A DNA stretch of 64,000 nt from Thermanaeromonas sp. C210 (GCF_013167955.1 NZ_BLWF01000004.1:62001-126000); one strand, 5' to 3'; numbered from the stretch's first letter, positions 15,691 through 24,691 are shown. Program-made: numbers and translations. Notes: generated by a model not told the origin, from the letters alone.

Positions 15691-17581
15691 ATCGAGTAGG
15701 AGGGGGCGGCTAGCCCCCGTCCTCTCACACCACCGGACATGCGGGTCCGCATCCGGCGGTTCATCAAGCTTGACGAAGACAAGAATAGCGGTCGGTTAAG
15801 CTCATGAGGCCCTGGGACTGCCAATAGGCATTGCCCAGGGCTCTATTCATTGGCCCATGGGCCATCCGCCATGGCCCTTTGCGAGCATTGGCAAATTGAT
15901 GTACTACCCACTCTGGTAGCCCCAGTGCACGCAGTTCGCGGTATCTTGTCCGTACTCGCTTCCACTGCTTCCAGAGACACATGCGTAGCCTCCTCCGCAT
16001 CCAGCCTTCTATCTCCTCAAAGACGCTGGGCGTTTCGGCCAGGGCAAAGTATCCTATCCACCCGCCCAAGTAGGCGTTGAGACGCTCTATACGCTCGGCC
16101 ATACTCACGGGTTTATTCCGGGCAGTTATCTCCCGAATTTTCCCTTTCACCCGCTCGATGGTCTGAGGCGCCAGGCGGATAAGAATTTCTCCTGTCTTGC
16201 GTTTGTGCATGCTGAACCCCAGGAATTTCAGTTTCCACGGTCGGTCTACCGCGCTCTTTTGCTCATTAATCTTGAGCTTCAACCGCTCCTGCAGGAAGTT
16301 GCGGATACTTGCCATGACCCTTTCTCCCGCTCGTTTGCTTTTGACGTAGATGTTGCAGTCGTCGGCGTAACGGACGAATTTGTGGCCCCTCTTTTCCAGT
16401 TCTTTGTCCAGGTCGTCCAGGAGGATGTTGGCCAGTAACGGGCTTAAAGGTCCACCCTGCGGCGTCCCTTCTGCCGTCTCTATGACTATTCCGTTTACCA
16501 TGACGCCTGCCTGGAGATAACGGCGGATAAGGATGAGTACCCTCTTATCCGTTACTTTTCGGGCCACTCGGGCCATGAGTATGTCGTGGTTTACCCGGTC
16601 GAAGTATTTCTCGATGTCCAGGTCCACAGCCCATTCGTATCCTTCTTCTACGTACTGCCGCGCCTTCTTTACCGCGTCGTGGGCTCTCCTTCCGGGTCGA
16701 AACCCGAAACTGCCTTCTGAAAACTGCGGTTCGAAGATGGGCGTCAATACCTGCAGGAGGGCCTGCTGGATCAGGCGGTCCATCACTGTGGGTATCCCCA
16801 GCTTCCGTTTGCCTCCCCCGGGTTTCGGGATTTCGACCCGGCGCACGGGCTTTGGTCTGTAGGTTCCCGCGAGCAGTTCTCCCCGGATGCGCGGCCTTGT
16901 CAAACGCGTATTTGGTCCCGCAACCCTTCGGCCGGGATGCCGTCCACGCCGGGCGCGCCTCCGTTCCGCTCTACCCGCTTTAACGCGGCCAGCATGTTGC
17001 TCCTTTCCACCACCTGCTCCATCAGGCCGCTACCTTGGCCTCCGCGAGGTGACGTTCCGCTTTGTGCCGGAGAAGAACTCGGCCCTCCCGCGGTCCCCCG
17101 TGGCTTCACCACTTCCTCCCGCGGACAGGCCCCTTGCGGGGTTTTCTGCTGTCTTCGTCCTTCTCGCGAACGCATCGGTTTCACCTCTGACTTGATGTTC
17201 GGGCCTTCCCCTGGTGTTCATGACCCCCTGGGTACTATGCCCTCTGCTGACTCCTGCCGGTTCAGCCGTGCCTTCCGACACGGGTTGCCAGCTTTCCCTG
17301 GCTTATCCGGCAGGCCTCCCCGGGTAAGAGCGTTAACCTTCGCCCCGCGCCCGCCCCATCTACTCTACCGCCCCTTGGCAGCCTGGGATTTCGCTGTGTG
17401 TTGCCAGCTCATCCGAACGGTCTAGCCTCCTATGGGGTTCTTGTTCATCGGGCCGTGGCTTTGCCTCCGGCTTCCTTCGAATCCTACCTCGCGGTAGGCA
17501 CCCTTGCCTTTGGCTAGCAGACTGTGCTGCCTCGCCTGCAGCGGACTTTCACCACCAAGTTAACGCCCATGCCGGGCGCAC
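15691..17581 (-). mobile_element. Group II intron (class C type)
   Basis: The minus strand carries the full intron. The 5' end at 17581 reads GTGCGCCCGGCATGGGCG followed by the domain I start GGTGGTGAAAGTCC. Domain V is the hairpin GAACCGCCGGATGCGG ... CCGCATGTCCGGTGGT at about 15725-15770. Domain VI is ACGGGGGCTAGCCGCCCCC with the 3' end CCTACTCGAT at 15691. The 5' exon is an intrinsic terminator stem, the favoured target of group IIC introns. The 1,891-bp intron encodes a maturase/reverse transcriptase that is frameshifted, so the intron RNA may be intact but immobile without help in trans. Confidence 0.9.
15764..17184 (-). pseudogene. ltrA: Group II intron reverse transcriptase/maturase, frameshifted
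   Basis: Two frames together make one class C intron-encoded protein. The first part (GTG 17184 to 16900) contains KTPQGACPREEVVKPRG and MEQVVERSNMLAALKRVERN, ending at DQIRV and a stop. The second part starts in another frame with RPRIRGELLAGTYRPKPVRR. It includes the reverse-transcriptase blocks GIPTVMDRLIQQALLQVL, GFRPGRRAHDA, TPQGGPLSPLL, the catalytic FVRYADDC and a C-terminal maturase region ending LTDRYSCLRQA. Adding one G near 16903 gives a continuous QIRVW-T-RPRIR, so a one-base loss explains the break. There is no HNH endonuclease domain, as is normal for class C. Confidence 0.85.
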
Positions 17582-17582
17582 A

Positions 17583-17609
17583 ACAAAAATCGCCCTCCTA
17601 ATGGAGGGC
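17583..17609 (-). terminator. Intrinsic terminator forming the 5' exon of the group II intron
   Basis: On the minus strand GCCCTCC-ATTA-GGAGGGC is followed by GATTTTTG. The intron begins immediately after this at 17581. The stem includes the stop codon of the 42-codon ORF. Confidence 0.8.
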
Positions 17610-17726
17610 TACTTCTTCGCCTACGGTTTCCACTGCATGTTCGTAATGCCTTATGGGTATATCGGCTATGGACCCCTCACCGTGGAAGGGCTCGTAGGTT
17701 TTAAGCTTTACTTCTTTGCCGTCCAT
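17598..17726 (-). CDS. Short ORF of unknown function
   Basis: A 42-codon frame from ATG 17726 (MDGKEVKLKTYEPFHGEGSI, then ADIPIRHYEHAVETVGEE) ends inside the terminator stem. Codon use looks like real coding sequence and the stop-terminator arrangement is that of a gene end, but the ribosome-binding site is weak (AGGG). It could be a small intact gene or the tail of a lost one. No family recognised. Confidence 0.4.
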   Translation of the reverse strand: MDGKEVKLKTYEPFHGEGSIADIPIRHYEHAVETVGEEVALH

Positions 17727-17762
17727 GGTGCGCGTGCTGCCCTATGATCAAGACCGTCGCTT

Positions 17763-18680
17763 TTACAGGTCATTCAAAGAGCCAAAGGAGTAACCTCTGC
17801 TCTTTAATTCCTCTATTACCTCACCGAGCACCTCCGAGTTACTGCGGCTCACCGCATGGAGCAGGAGCACGGATCCGGGCACCGCGCCTGCCAGGATAGT
17901 CTTCTTGGCCAATTCCGGCTCCGGTTGGTTGTCGGTCAGCCAATCGCGATAGGCAAAGCTCCACAAGACCGCGCGGTAGCCGTGGTCGCCGGCCGTTTTC
18001 AAGACCACCTCACTTAAAACCCCCTGAGGTGGCCGGAAAAACTCGGTAGACGGTAATCCCAAAGCAGCCAGCAGGCCATCAACAGCCTTCAACTCGTGGA
18101 GAATTTCACTGGGGGAAAGTTGACTCAGGTCGGGATGCGACTCGGTATGATTGCCGATGAGGTGACCTTCGGAGGCTATCCTCTTTACCAGCTGGGGCTG
18201 GTTCTTCACGAAGCTACCGGTGACGAAAAAGGCTGCTTTGACGCCTTGCTGTTGTAGGGTATCCAGAATCTTGGGGGTAAAGCCGGCTTCATACCCCAGG
18301 TCGAAAGTCAAATAAACCGTCTTCTGAGGCGGCCCGACAAAAATACCTTCATACTCGGCCAGGAGCTGTTCTATTTCCGGGGCTGTATTCACCCTGCCGG
18401 CCTTAAGCTGGTACCAGAAGCTGAGGGACTTAGCAGACACGTTGTCCTGCCCAGGTGTCTCCACTGGCCTTGGCGGCTCATCCTCTTCTTCCTCCGATTC
18501 CTTAATCTCCTCTTCTTCTGGGAGATCAATCTCTTCTTCTTCCTCCTTGACTTCCTCTATAACCTCTGGAGGGTGTCCTTCGCTTATTGGCGGATTATTT
18601 TGGACAGGAGGAATATAAGAACAAGCAGCAAGGAGACTAGCAAGTACGGCCGAGAATAAAAACAATAAGACCCTTTTCAT
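17763..18680 (-). CDS. Polysaccharide deacetylase lipoprotein
   Basis: A NodB-homology carbohydrate esterase expected to deacetylate peptidoglycan or another surface glycan outside the membrane. The start is ATG 18680 with GGGGG 9 nt upstream. A lipoprotein signal follows, with lipobox LLAAC (about residues 18-22), then a proline/acidic linker rich in E (about 40-85) and the catalytic domain. Motifs are TFDLGYEAG (metal Asp region), GNHTESHPDLS (metal His pair) and FFRPPQGVLS. The 305-aa protein resembles the clostridial PdaA-like enzymes used in spore cortex modification, but the exact substrate cannot be told. It is transcribed toward the group II intron. Confidence 0.85.
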   Translation of the reverse strand: MKRVLLFLFSAVLASLLAACSYIPPVQNNPPISEGHPPEVIEEVKEEEEEIDLPEEEEIKESEEEEDEPPRPVETPGQDNVSAKSLSFWYQLKAGRVNTAPEIEQLLAEYEGIFVGPPQKTVYLTFDLGYEAGFTPKILDTLQQQGVKAAFFVTGSFVKNQPQLVKRIASEGHLIGNHTESHPDLSQLSPSEILHELKAVDGLLAALGLPSTEFFRPPQGVLSEVVLKTAGDHGYRAVLWSFAYRDWLTDNQPEPELAKKTILAGAVPGSVLLLHAVSRSNSEVLGEVIEELKSRGYSFGSLNDL

Positions 18681-19128
18681 GACAAAATACCCCCATGCTG
18701 GCAGTATCTTCTGCATAGATCGACATTCGTGAGCACTTTAACTCTAACATATTTGCATAAGGGGATCTGCAGGAATTATCACCCATGGTTCCGGCGCCGC
18801 CTGCCGGAGAAGAGCTCCGTATGTTCAATAGCCTCTGTTGCATAAGGGGCGACTAGAAGGGCGGCCCTACGGGACAGCCCCAGGGCCGTTAAAGGCGAGA
18901 CGATCATTTAGGCATAATGAAGAGAGCAAAAGCAGTAAAAAAGGGAGGAGGTCTAGGGCCGCAGGGGGACACCTTTTCTAAGGGGCATTCCCTTGGGCCA
19001 AACCCGGTTCAAGAAGGAAAAACCGGGATTACCCTCCCGGTACCGCTGCCGTTCATCCTTGCCAGGCAGATAGAAAGATTTATATGGTTACCTTTTCCCT
19101 TCGCCCGAAACCCGGCCCAGAAGAAAAA
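18681..19128. other. Intergenic region between the ligase and deacetylase genes
   Basis: No convincing gene. A weak terminator-like hairpin on the minus strand (CCCGGTT ... AACCGGG, 19003-19027, followed by TTTGG) could end the ku-ligase transcript. A plus-strand frame at 18917-19132 has no ribosome-binding site or recognisable motif and is not called. Confidence 0.4.
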
Positions 19129-20058
19129 CTAGCATAATCCCCGATAGCTGGGATGGCGGAGGCGGCCCTCCGGCGTCTCCTCCAGATACTCCACTTTGCA
19201 CACCAGACGGGGTTCCACCCACCGGACCCCCCTGATACCCGCCAGCCCTTCTACCTGATGGGGCAGAAGCGAGGGCAGTTTTTCCAGCTCCGCCAGGAGA
19301 TGCCTCTCTTCCTCCCGGTCGAAGCCGGTGCCCACCTTTCCCCGGTACACCAGCCGGCCATCCAGGTATTCACCCAGCAGAAGGGCACCCAACTCGCGGC
19401 GGCCGGTCCCCGGCTGGTACCCCAGAATGAGGAATTGCCCCTCCCGGGTACGCCTGAACTTTCGCCAGTAACTAGAGCGACGGCCCGGAAGGTAAGGGCT
19501 CCCCTTCTCCTTGGCCATAACCCCTTCCAAACCCTGCTCGAGGCAGGACTCGAAAAACCTGGTCCCATAGGTGCTGATAAAGCCGGATATTATGAGGTTA
19601 TCCGTAGGCCGCACCGCTTCCTGAAGCCAGCCTTTGCGCACCTCCAAGGGCCTGGCCATAACATCTTGACCGCGGTAATACAGAACATCGAAGACCACCA
19701 ACAGGGCGGGCGCCCGCGCGGCCGCCCTGCGCACCTTCCACTCGTCAATTAGATTTCCCCGAGCCTTAAGGAAATTAAAGGAAGGGCGACCCGTATCGTC
19801 CAAAACTATTATTTCTCCGTCCAGTACCAACGGCTGACCCTTAACTGAATGGTGAAAGTAGGACAGATCCGGGAAGGAACGGGTGAGATCCTGCAGGTTG
19901 CGTGATTGAAGGATGGTTTTCCCGTCAATATAAGCCAGACAGCGGTAGCCGTCCCACTTTATTTCATATATAAAGTCGGGCGAGTCAAAGGGTTCGCTGG
20001 ATACGGCCAGCATGGGCCGGAGCCTGTAAAGCGGCAGCCCTGTATGGCCCGGTGTCAT
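19129..20058 (-). CDS. ATP-dependent DNA ligase (LigD ligase domain)
   Basis: A stand-alone version of the ligase module of bacterial LigD, sealing DNA ends in non-homologous end joining. The 309-aa protein has the adenylation motif EIKWDGYR with the nucleophilic Lys (residue 30), VLDGEIIVLD, the LVVFDVLY segment and EGVMAKEKGSPYLPGRRS. An OB-fold C-terminal domain (about 205-309) includes the nucleotidyl-transfer motif region WRKFRRTR. Its ATG overlaps the ku stop codon by 4 bp, so ku and ligase are co-translated. In most bacteria the ligase is fused to the polymerase, but here that is a separate gene at 21331-22227. Confidence 0.92.
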   Translation of the reverse strand: MTPGHTGLPLYRLRPMLAVSSEPFDSPDFIYEIKWDGYRCLAYIDGKTILQSRNLQDLTRSFPDLSYFHHSVKGQPLVLDGEIIVLDDTGRPSFNFLKARGNLIDEWKVRRAAARAPALLVVFDVLYYRGQDVMARPLEVRKGWLQEAVRPTDNLIISGFISTYGTRFFESCLEQGLEGVMAKEKGSPYLPGRRSSYWRKFRRTREGQFLILGYQPGTGRRELGALLLGEYLDGRLVYRGKVGTGFDREEERHLLAELEKLPSLLPHQVEGLAGIRGVRWVEPRLVCKVEYLEETPEGRLRHPSYRGLC

Positions 20059-20873
20059 GAGGTCTTTCGCCGGCGCCGGGCACCGGCCTTTTCCTCTTTT
20101 TGCACCATCTCAATACTGGCTTTAAGGGCCTCCATAAGGTCCACCACTTTGTGGGCCTCGGGCCGGGCCGGGACCTCCACCTCTTGCCCTGCTATCTTAG
20201 CCTCTACCAACTTTCTCAGAGCCTGGCGGTACTCGTCGGTGTACTTTTCCGGCCGGAATTCCGCCGTCAGGGTGTTAATCAGGGTAACCGCCATTTCGAC
20301 CTCTTTGGTCTCCAGGCGCACCTCATATTTAAGCTCCGCGAGTTCCCCTACCGAACGCAGTTCTTCGGGGTAGATCATGGTATTCAGCATAAGGCTCTTA
20401 TCATACACCCTTACGGCGGCCAGGGAGGTTTTATTTCTTAAGGCGACCTTGGCAATGCCTATTTTCCCCGTCGCCTTTAGAGCCTCCCACAGTAAGGCAT
20501 AGGCCTTTTGCCCCCCGTCGGCGGGTGTCAGGTAATAAGAGCGGTCAAAGTAGACAGGGTCTATCTCCCGGAGGTCCACGAAGTCGAGGAGGTTAATAGT
20601 TCTGGTAGCTTCCCGGGGCAGATCTTCCAGGTCTTCTTCCCGCAAAACAACGTACTTCCCCTTTTCGTACTCATATCCCCGCACAATCTCCTCCAGGGGC
20701 ACCTCTACCTGGCAGTAAGGGCAGTACCTCCGGTATCTGATAGGGGTTTTGCACTTGGCGTGCAGGTAGTTAAACTTTACACCGTTGCTTTCGGTAGCCC
20801 TGTACAGCTTTACCGGTATGTAAACCAGGCCGAAGCTTATAGCTCCCTTCCAGAGCGGACGCACACCCTTCAC
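20055..20873 (-). CDS. ku: Ku DNA end-binding protein
   Basis: Bacterial Ku forms a homodimeric ring on DNA ends and recruits LigD for end joining. The protein opens VKGVRPLWKGAISFGLVYIP, the standard Ku N-terminus, has CPYCQ in the strand-gripping region, and ends in a basic tail (ARRRRKTS). I start it at GTG 20873. A sigma-G-like promoter at 20913-20942 would start RNA near 20905, so the upstream TTG at 20909 would not be transcribed. The length is about 272 aa. It overlaps the ligase gene by 4 bp. B. subtilis ku (ykoV) is a forespore sigma-G gene, which fits the promoter here. Confidence 0.93.
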   Translation of the reverse strand: MKGVRPLWKGAISFGLVYIPVKLYRATESNGVKFNYLHAKCKTPIRYRRYCPYCQVEVPLEEIVRGYEYEKGKYVVLREEDLEDLPREATRTINLLDFVDLREIDPVYFDRSYYLTPADGGQKAYALLWEALKATGKIGIAKVALRNKTSLAAVRVYDKSLMLNTMIYPEELRSVGELAELKYEVRLETKEVEMAVTLINTLTAEFRPEKYTDEYRQALRKLVEAKIAGQEVEVPARPEAHKVVDLMEALKASIEMVQKEEKAGARRRRKTS

Positions 20874-20912
20874 TCCAACCCTTATTCCCGGACACCCCGG
20901 TTTTTTCAAATG

Positions 20913-20942
20913 TAGTATGTCTCCCCATACCCCCTGTAATAC
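20913..20942 (-). promoter_or_regulatory. Sigma-G/F-like forespore promoter of ku
   Basis: Minus strand GTATT (20942-20938), 18-bp gap, CATACTA (20919-20913). CATACTA is the sigma-G -10 consensus, and the -35 matches G-N-A-T at 4 of 5 positions. Exactly the same layout (GTATT-18-CATACTA) precedes the 5' part of tepA. Confidence 0.6.
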
Positions 20943-21330
20943 CTGCCGCCGGCTCCGGGGACCTCGGGCGGAAACCGCCCTGCCGCTCCGTTAACCGCTG
21001 CTCAAAGTTTCCACCCGCACCTAGGTAAACACCTGGCGCATCCCTACTTTTTAGCGGGGCGTGATTTAACTCCCGCTCGCCCCGTGAGCCTCGCGGACTA
21101 ATACTTGTGCTCAATTTTCAGCCTCCGGCGGGGTCCCCGACTCATTTGGCTTCCGTACCTCAGGAGCTGGCCTCGCCGTCCATAGCCTCGGCCCCGCCTC
21201 CGTCCTCAATTTCGCAAAAGACTGCCTTCCGCTCAGGTCAAGTCGCTCGCTTACCTAAATCACCCTTATCAAAATAGTGGATACATCGAGGGTAAACACT
21301 TCATCCTTGCCAACGTGGAAAAGCCGCTCT
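20943..21330. other. Intergenic region between ku and the LigD polymerase gene
   Basis: About 390 bp with no supported gene. The ku promoter lies at its left end. No clear terminator for the upstream polymerase gene was found. Confidence 0.4.
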
Positions 21331-22227
21331 TCAAGGGGACACTAAAACCCGGGCCGCCTCCAGAAGGGAGGTAAGGTCGTTGCGGCCCTCGAGTAAACCC
21401 CGGTAAAGATCCCCCCGCTCCTGGAGGCGGCTGCAGATGGTGTGGATGTTAAAATCCTGGGGGACTATTCTCCCCTCTTCTACCTCCTCCCAGGTCAGTG
21501 GTGCGGACACCGGAGCCCCGGGCAGAGGCCGCAGGCTGTACGGAAAGGCCATGGAGCGGCCCCGGGCATTCTGTCTGTAGTCGAAATATACTTTACCCCT
21601 GCGCCTGGCTATTTCATGGGCAATGGTTACCTTGGCCGGATATATCTCGGCCATCATGCCGGCCAAAGCGCCCACGGCCGCCGTCACCTCGGAAAAAGTC
21701 CACCTGGGTGCCAGGGGAATAAAAACGTGAAGTCCCCTGGCTCCTGAAGTCTTGGGATAACCGGTAAGCCCCAATTCTTTCAGAACCCCGCGCAAAAGAA
21801 CGGCCACTTCCAGGACATCCCGGAAAGTGGCTCCTTCTGCCGGGTCCAGGTCAATCACAGCTATATCGGGATACTCCAGGTGCTCCGCCCGGGAAAGCCA
21901 GGCATGGAGCTCGATGCACCCCAGGTTGGCCAGCCAGGCCAGGGTCTCCGGATTATTGCACAAAACATAGTTAACGCGCTTGCCGCTCTCGCGGTGGTGC
22001 ACGGTTACGGTCTCCACCCAGGGCGGGGCACCGGCGGGGCATTCCCTCTGGTAAAAGGCCTGCCCCTTTATTCCGTCCGGGTATCGCTTCATTATCACCG
22101 GCCGACCCTTGAGGTAGGGAAGGACCACCGGAGCCAAATCGATATAGTGCTTTATAAGGTCAAATTTGGTCAACCCTTCTTCCGGCCAGAAAACCTTATC
22201 CAAATTGGTTAATTCTATTTCGTTCAT
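21331..22227 (-). CDS. LigD-type primase-polymerase
   Basis: The polymerase module of NHEJ (archaeo-eukaryotic primase superfamily), which fills gaps at joined ends and favours ribonucleotides. The 298-aa protein opens MNEIELTNLDKVFWPEEG, a signature of LigD polymerases. It has the catalytic pair in VIDLDPAEG, TSGARGLHVFIPL, and FDYRQNARGRSMAFPYSLR near the C-terminus. The start is ATG 22227 with GGGGCAAGG upstream. An extension to 22338 has no ribosome-binding site. It is separated from ku-ligase by a 460-bp gap but lies on the same strand. No phosphoesterase module was seen. Confidence 0.92.
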   Translation of the reverse strand: MNEIELTNLDKVFWPEEGLTKFDLIKHYIDLAPVVLPYLKGRPVIMKRYPDGIKGQAFYQRECPAGAPPWVETVTVHHRESGKRVNYVLCNNPETLAWLANLGCIELHAWLSRAEHLEYPDIAVIDLDPAEGATFRDVLEVAVLLRGVLKELGLTGYPKTSGARGLHVFIPLAPRWTFSEVTAAVGALAGMMAEIYPAKVTIAHEIARRRGKVYFDYRQNARGRSMAFPYSLRPLPGAPVSAPLTWEEVEEGRIVPQDFNIHTICSRLQERGDLYRGLLEGRNDLTSLLEAARVLVSP

Positions 22228-22450
22228 AGCCTTGCCCCATCGACTTTTCTCTAGGGCGAATCTCCTCCAAGGTCCGCAGGCCTTTCTTCTGGCCGGTTGG
22301 CAACCCCAACCTAACCGGCTAAGCTTACATCCTTCCATTCAAGGTTAAGTATTTCCGCGCTACTACTTGGGATATTCGGCCGAACCTGGCGAAAGTAAAT
22401 TAACCCTCTTATTCGGCGCCTAGAAAAACCGGCTGCCCCTCGGTAGCTTT

Positions 22451-22485
22451 AAAAAGAATAAACCCCGGTGTGCCGCCGGGGTTTA
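22451..22485 (-). terminator. Intrinsic terminator after the copper-amine-oxidase-like gene
   Basis: On the minus strand TAAACCCCGG and CCGGGGTTTA form a 10-bp stem with a 7-nt loop, followed by TTCTTTTT. It starts about 8 bp after the stop codon at 22493. Confidence 0.85.
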
Positions 22486-22492
22486 TGTCGTC

Positions 22493-23761
22493 TTATCGGT
22501 TTGAGGACAGCGCTCTTAGCCAGTAATCCTGGATAATGCTCTGGCCGTAAGTGGTTCCCGGTACCGCCCAGCGGGCGTTGAGCTCTACCCATCTTTGCGC
22601 CGAGCCTCGCTGGACCAGATTGAACCGCGGGTCGTACAGGGTTTTCCCCGGAGGCAGGGGCTCCTTGGTAGCATAGGCATAGAGGTGCTGGATATGAGCC
22701 TCCACCCCGATGGCCGGGGACGCAAAGGTGGCGCCGTAAAGGCCGGGCTGCAGGCTGACGGCCGACGGGTCGGCCCCATTCAAGGACTCCTGTCCTGTTA
22801 GGGGCTGGCTGGTTGCCCACAGGCCGCAGTAGTTATTCTGAAAGGCCTTTACGCTACCCGTGAACTGGAAGTAGCGGGTCTCCTTGACCGCCTGGGCGAA
22901 GGCCAGGTCGCCCCGCACGCCGTATTGCTTGCCGATCTTGATATACAACTCTGGTAGTTCATCGGGGATAGGCAACATTTCCCGTCCCTCCCGCCGCATC
23001 ATCTCAGCAATACGCGGCGTCTCCTTGGCCATCCAGGCCTTGAGGTCATCTGCCGTAAGTATCGGTTCGCCCATAATGGTCAGGTCGGCCGTCTTAATTA
23101 CGGTTCCGCCCGGCAGTTTGATTTCGTGTTTATACGGGGCCAGGAGTTCCAGCATCTTTTTAAACTCCTGCACTTGGGCGGGACTAAAGGCCTCTTCCCC
23201 CATGGCAGGCAGTTCGGAGGAATTCACAACTCTGCCGTCCAGCAGGCGCAGGTTGGAGCGGTAAGCGGCCAGATCCTCCAGCAGCTTGAATGTAAGCGAC
23301 TTTATTTCTACCACCCTCGTTGCCTGTACCCAATGTACCTCACAGCCCAGGGCCTCGCCCACCGCCCGCAGGGGAACCACCGTCCGGCCGGCGGCGGTTA
23401 TCCGGGCCTTGCCGTAAGAAGGAGGAATATTAAGCGCTTCCCCGTTCACAACTATCTCCACATCTGTATTCTTACCGGTACGCGGCGGCACCGCATATGA
23501 GTTATCGTCCCCAGAGGTGATGACCACCTGTCTCGTATCCTGCCGCCATTCCACTAATGCGCCCAGTTTTTCGGCGATGATGCGCAGCGGGACGTAAGTA
23601 CGGCCTCCCTCTATAAATGGCGCCTGGTCACCCGGCGGAATACTTACCTCCCTGTTATTAACATAAATACGCGCCGGCGCCGTCCCTGCCACCGCCGGAA
23701 CGCTAGTTAACACCAAAATCCCCGTGCATAAAATACACGTAACCGCCTTTTTAAAAAACAT
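22493..23761 (-). CDS. Exported protein with copper-amine-oxidase-like N-terminal repeats and glucosaminidase-like domain
   Basis: A signal peptide (about residues 1-26, VTCILCTGILVLTSVPAVAG) is followed by two copper-amine-oxidase N-terminal-like repeats (PF07833 type). Each has the PLR core: GGRTYVPLRIIAEKLGA and AGRTVVPLRAVGEALGC. A mixed helical spacer leads to a C-terminal glucosaminidase-like domain (about 265-420) with QAVKETRYFQFTGSV and NNYCGLWATS. Such proteins bind and cleave cell-wall glycans. I start at ATG 23761, preceded by GAAGGGG. The upstream frame extension to 23860 has no signal. The substrate is inferred from the fold only. Confidence 0.8.
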   Translation of the reverse strand: MFFKKAVTCILCTGILVLTSVPAVAGTAPARIYVNNREVSIPPGDQAPFIEGGRTYVPLRIIAEKLGALVEWRQDTRQVVITSGDDNSYAVPPRTGKNTDVEIVVNGEALNIPPSYGKARITAAGRTVVPLRAVGEALGCEVHWVQATRVVEIKSLTFKLLEDLAAYRSNLRLLDGRVVNSSELPAMGEEAFSPAQVQEFKKMLELLAPYKHEIKLPGGTVIKTADLTIMGEPILTADDLKAWMAKETPRIAEMMRREGREMLPIPDELPELYIKIGKQYGVRGDLAFAQAVKETRYFQFTGSVKAFQNNYCGLWATSQPLTGQESLNGADPSAVSLQPGLYGATFASPAIGVEAHIQHLYAYATKEPLPPGKTLYDPRFNLVQRGSAQRWVELNARWAVPGTTYGQSIIQDYWLRALSSNR

Positions 23762-24149
23762 CGTCGCTACAACCCCTTCCGGGGTTGTATATTCGACGAG
23801 AAAGCCTATAATTCCTCCGCTTAAGGAACCATCCCGCGAAAAAAAGACGTTCCAATCCAACCGATGCTATTACGTCATGTTAGACTTCTAAGCAGCAGGG
23901 GAAAATAAAGGCCAACCCTGGAATGCGCCTTGAGGTCGTAACCTAAACGCACCTTGCCATTAACTTATACTTAACCATCCTTCTCCGCCCCACCTAAAGT
24001 ACATCTCCCTACCAAGTCCGTTTATTGAACATACGTATTATAAAGTAACACTTAAACGTCATGGGCTGGACCAAGACGTTTACTTGGGCAGGACGATATA
24101 AATTTCTCGAATATGGTTTCCTATACTGAATGCCGGGGGGTACAGGAAG
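23762..24149. other. Intergenic region between divergent genes
   Basis: About 390 bp between the exported protein (minus) and the GICGF-family gene (plus). It must hold both promoters. A TATACT box at about 24119-24124 lies shortly before the plus-strand gene, but I could not pick a convincing -35 element. No gene is supported. Confidence 0.35.
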
Positions 24150-24471
24150 ATGGCTTATGCTAAGATAGATGCGGGCATTTGCGGTTTCATCACGGAAGTA
24201 GAAGTAACCGCCAGCGGTGTAACGCAGGCCGGGGTGAAAATCAGCAGCACCTGCCCTAATATCCAAAAAATAGCTGCTAAGCTCACCGAGGTTAATCCCC
24301 TAGAAGAGATTGGAAGCAAGAATGAACGCAGCCGTATTCGCGAACTTTTCCGGCGGTATAGCCCCCATGCAGCCTGTCCGGTCCCTTCCGGGGTGGGAAG
24401 TGGCCGCGGGTCTCGCCCTACCCCGGGACGTCCACATTCACGTATCCCACTTATTATACGGGCTTTTTTGA
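24150..24471 (+). pseudogene. Small conserved GICGF/CPHAACPVP-family protein, frameshifted
   Basis: The first frame encodes AKIDAGICGFITEVEVTA, then STCPNIQKIAAKL and SPHAACPVPSGV. These belong to a small (about 100-aa) cysteine-rich family of clostridia that I believe is catalogued as DUF6951. After PSGV the family sequence continues only in another frame as EVAAGLALPRDVHIHVSHLL up to a stop at 24471. The expected residues between the two parts are also missing, so a small deletion at about 24398 both shortened and shifted the gene. AGGAAG precedes ATG 24150. The conserved cysteines suggest metal binding. A sequencing error is possible. Confidence 0.6.
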
Positions 24472-24534
24472 GGCCGGGACGATCCGGTTCACGGTATACG
24501 CCTTGCCGTGTTGACCTCAATAGTAAGAAAAACG

Positions 24535-24572
24535 TCCCTGCCCGGCACCCAAGTACCGGGCAGGGATTTTCT
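24535..24572 (+). terminator. Intrinsic terminator
   Basis: TCCCTGCCCGG and CCGGGCAGGGA form an 11-bp stem with a 10-nt loop, followed by TTTTCTT. It is read from the plus-strand gene. The minus-strand side also has an A/T-rich tail and could serve the dmsA-like gene, which ends at 24692. Confidence 0.8.
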
Positions 24573-24691
24573 TGGGCTCTGGGCTAACACATTATCGCCC
24601 GGGACGGAATATACTAATATACCGTCGCCCCCTCTCCTTCTTTTCCCGGGGCTTGCCTACCCTTGTTCCCTTAGCCCTTTTTTCACCATCC

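Noticed and set aside
18917-19132. Plus-strand 71-codon frame
   Set aside because: Weak codon pattern, no ribosome-binding site, and it crosses a hairpin and the ligase gene end.
24009-24266. Minus-strand frame in the divergent intergenic region
   Set aside because: It overlaps the start of the GICGF-family gene, has no ribosome-binding site and no recognisable domain.
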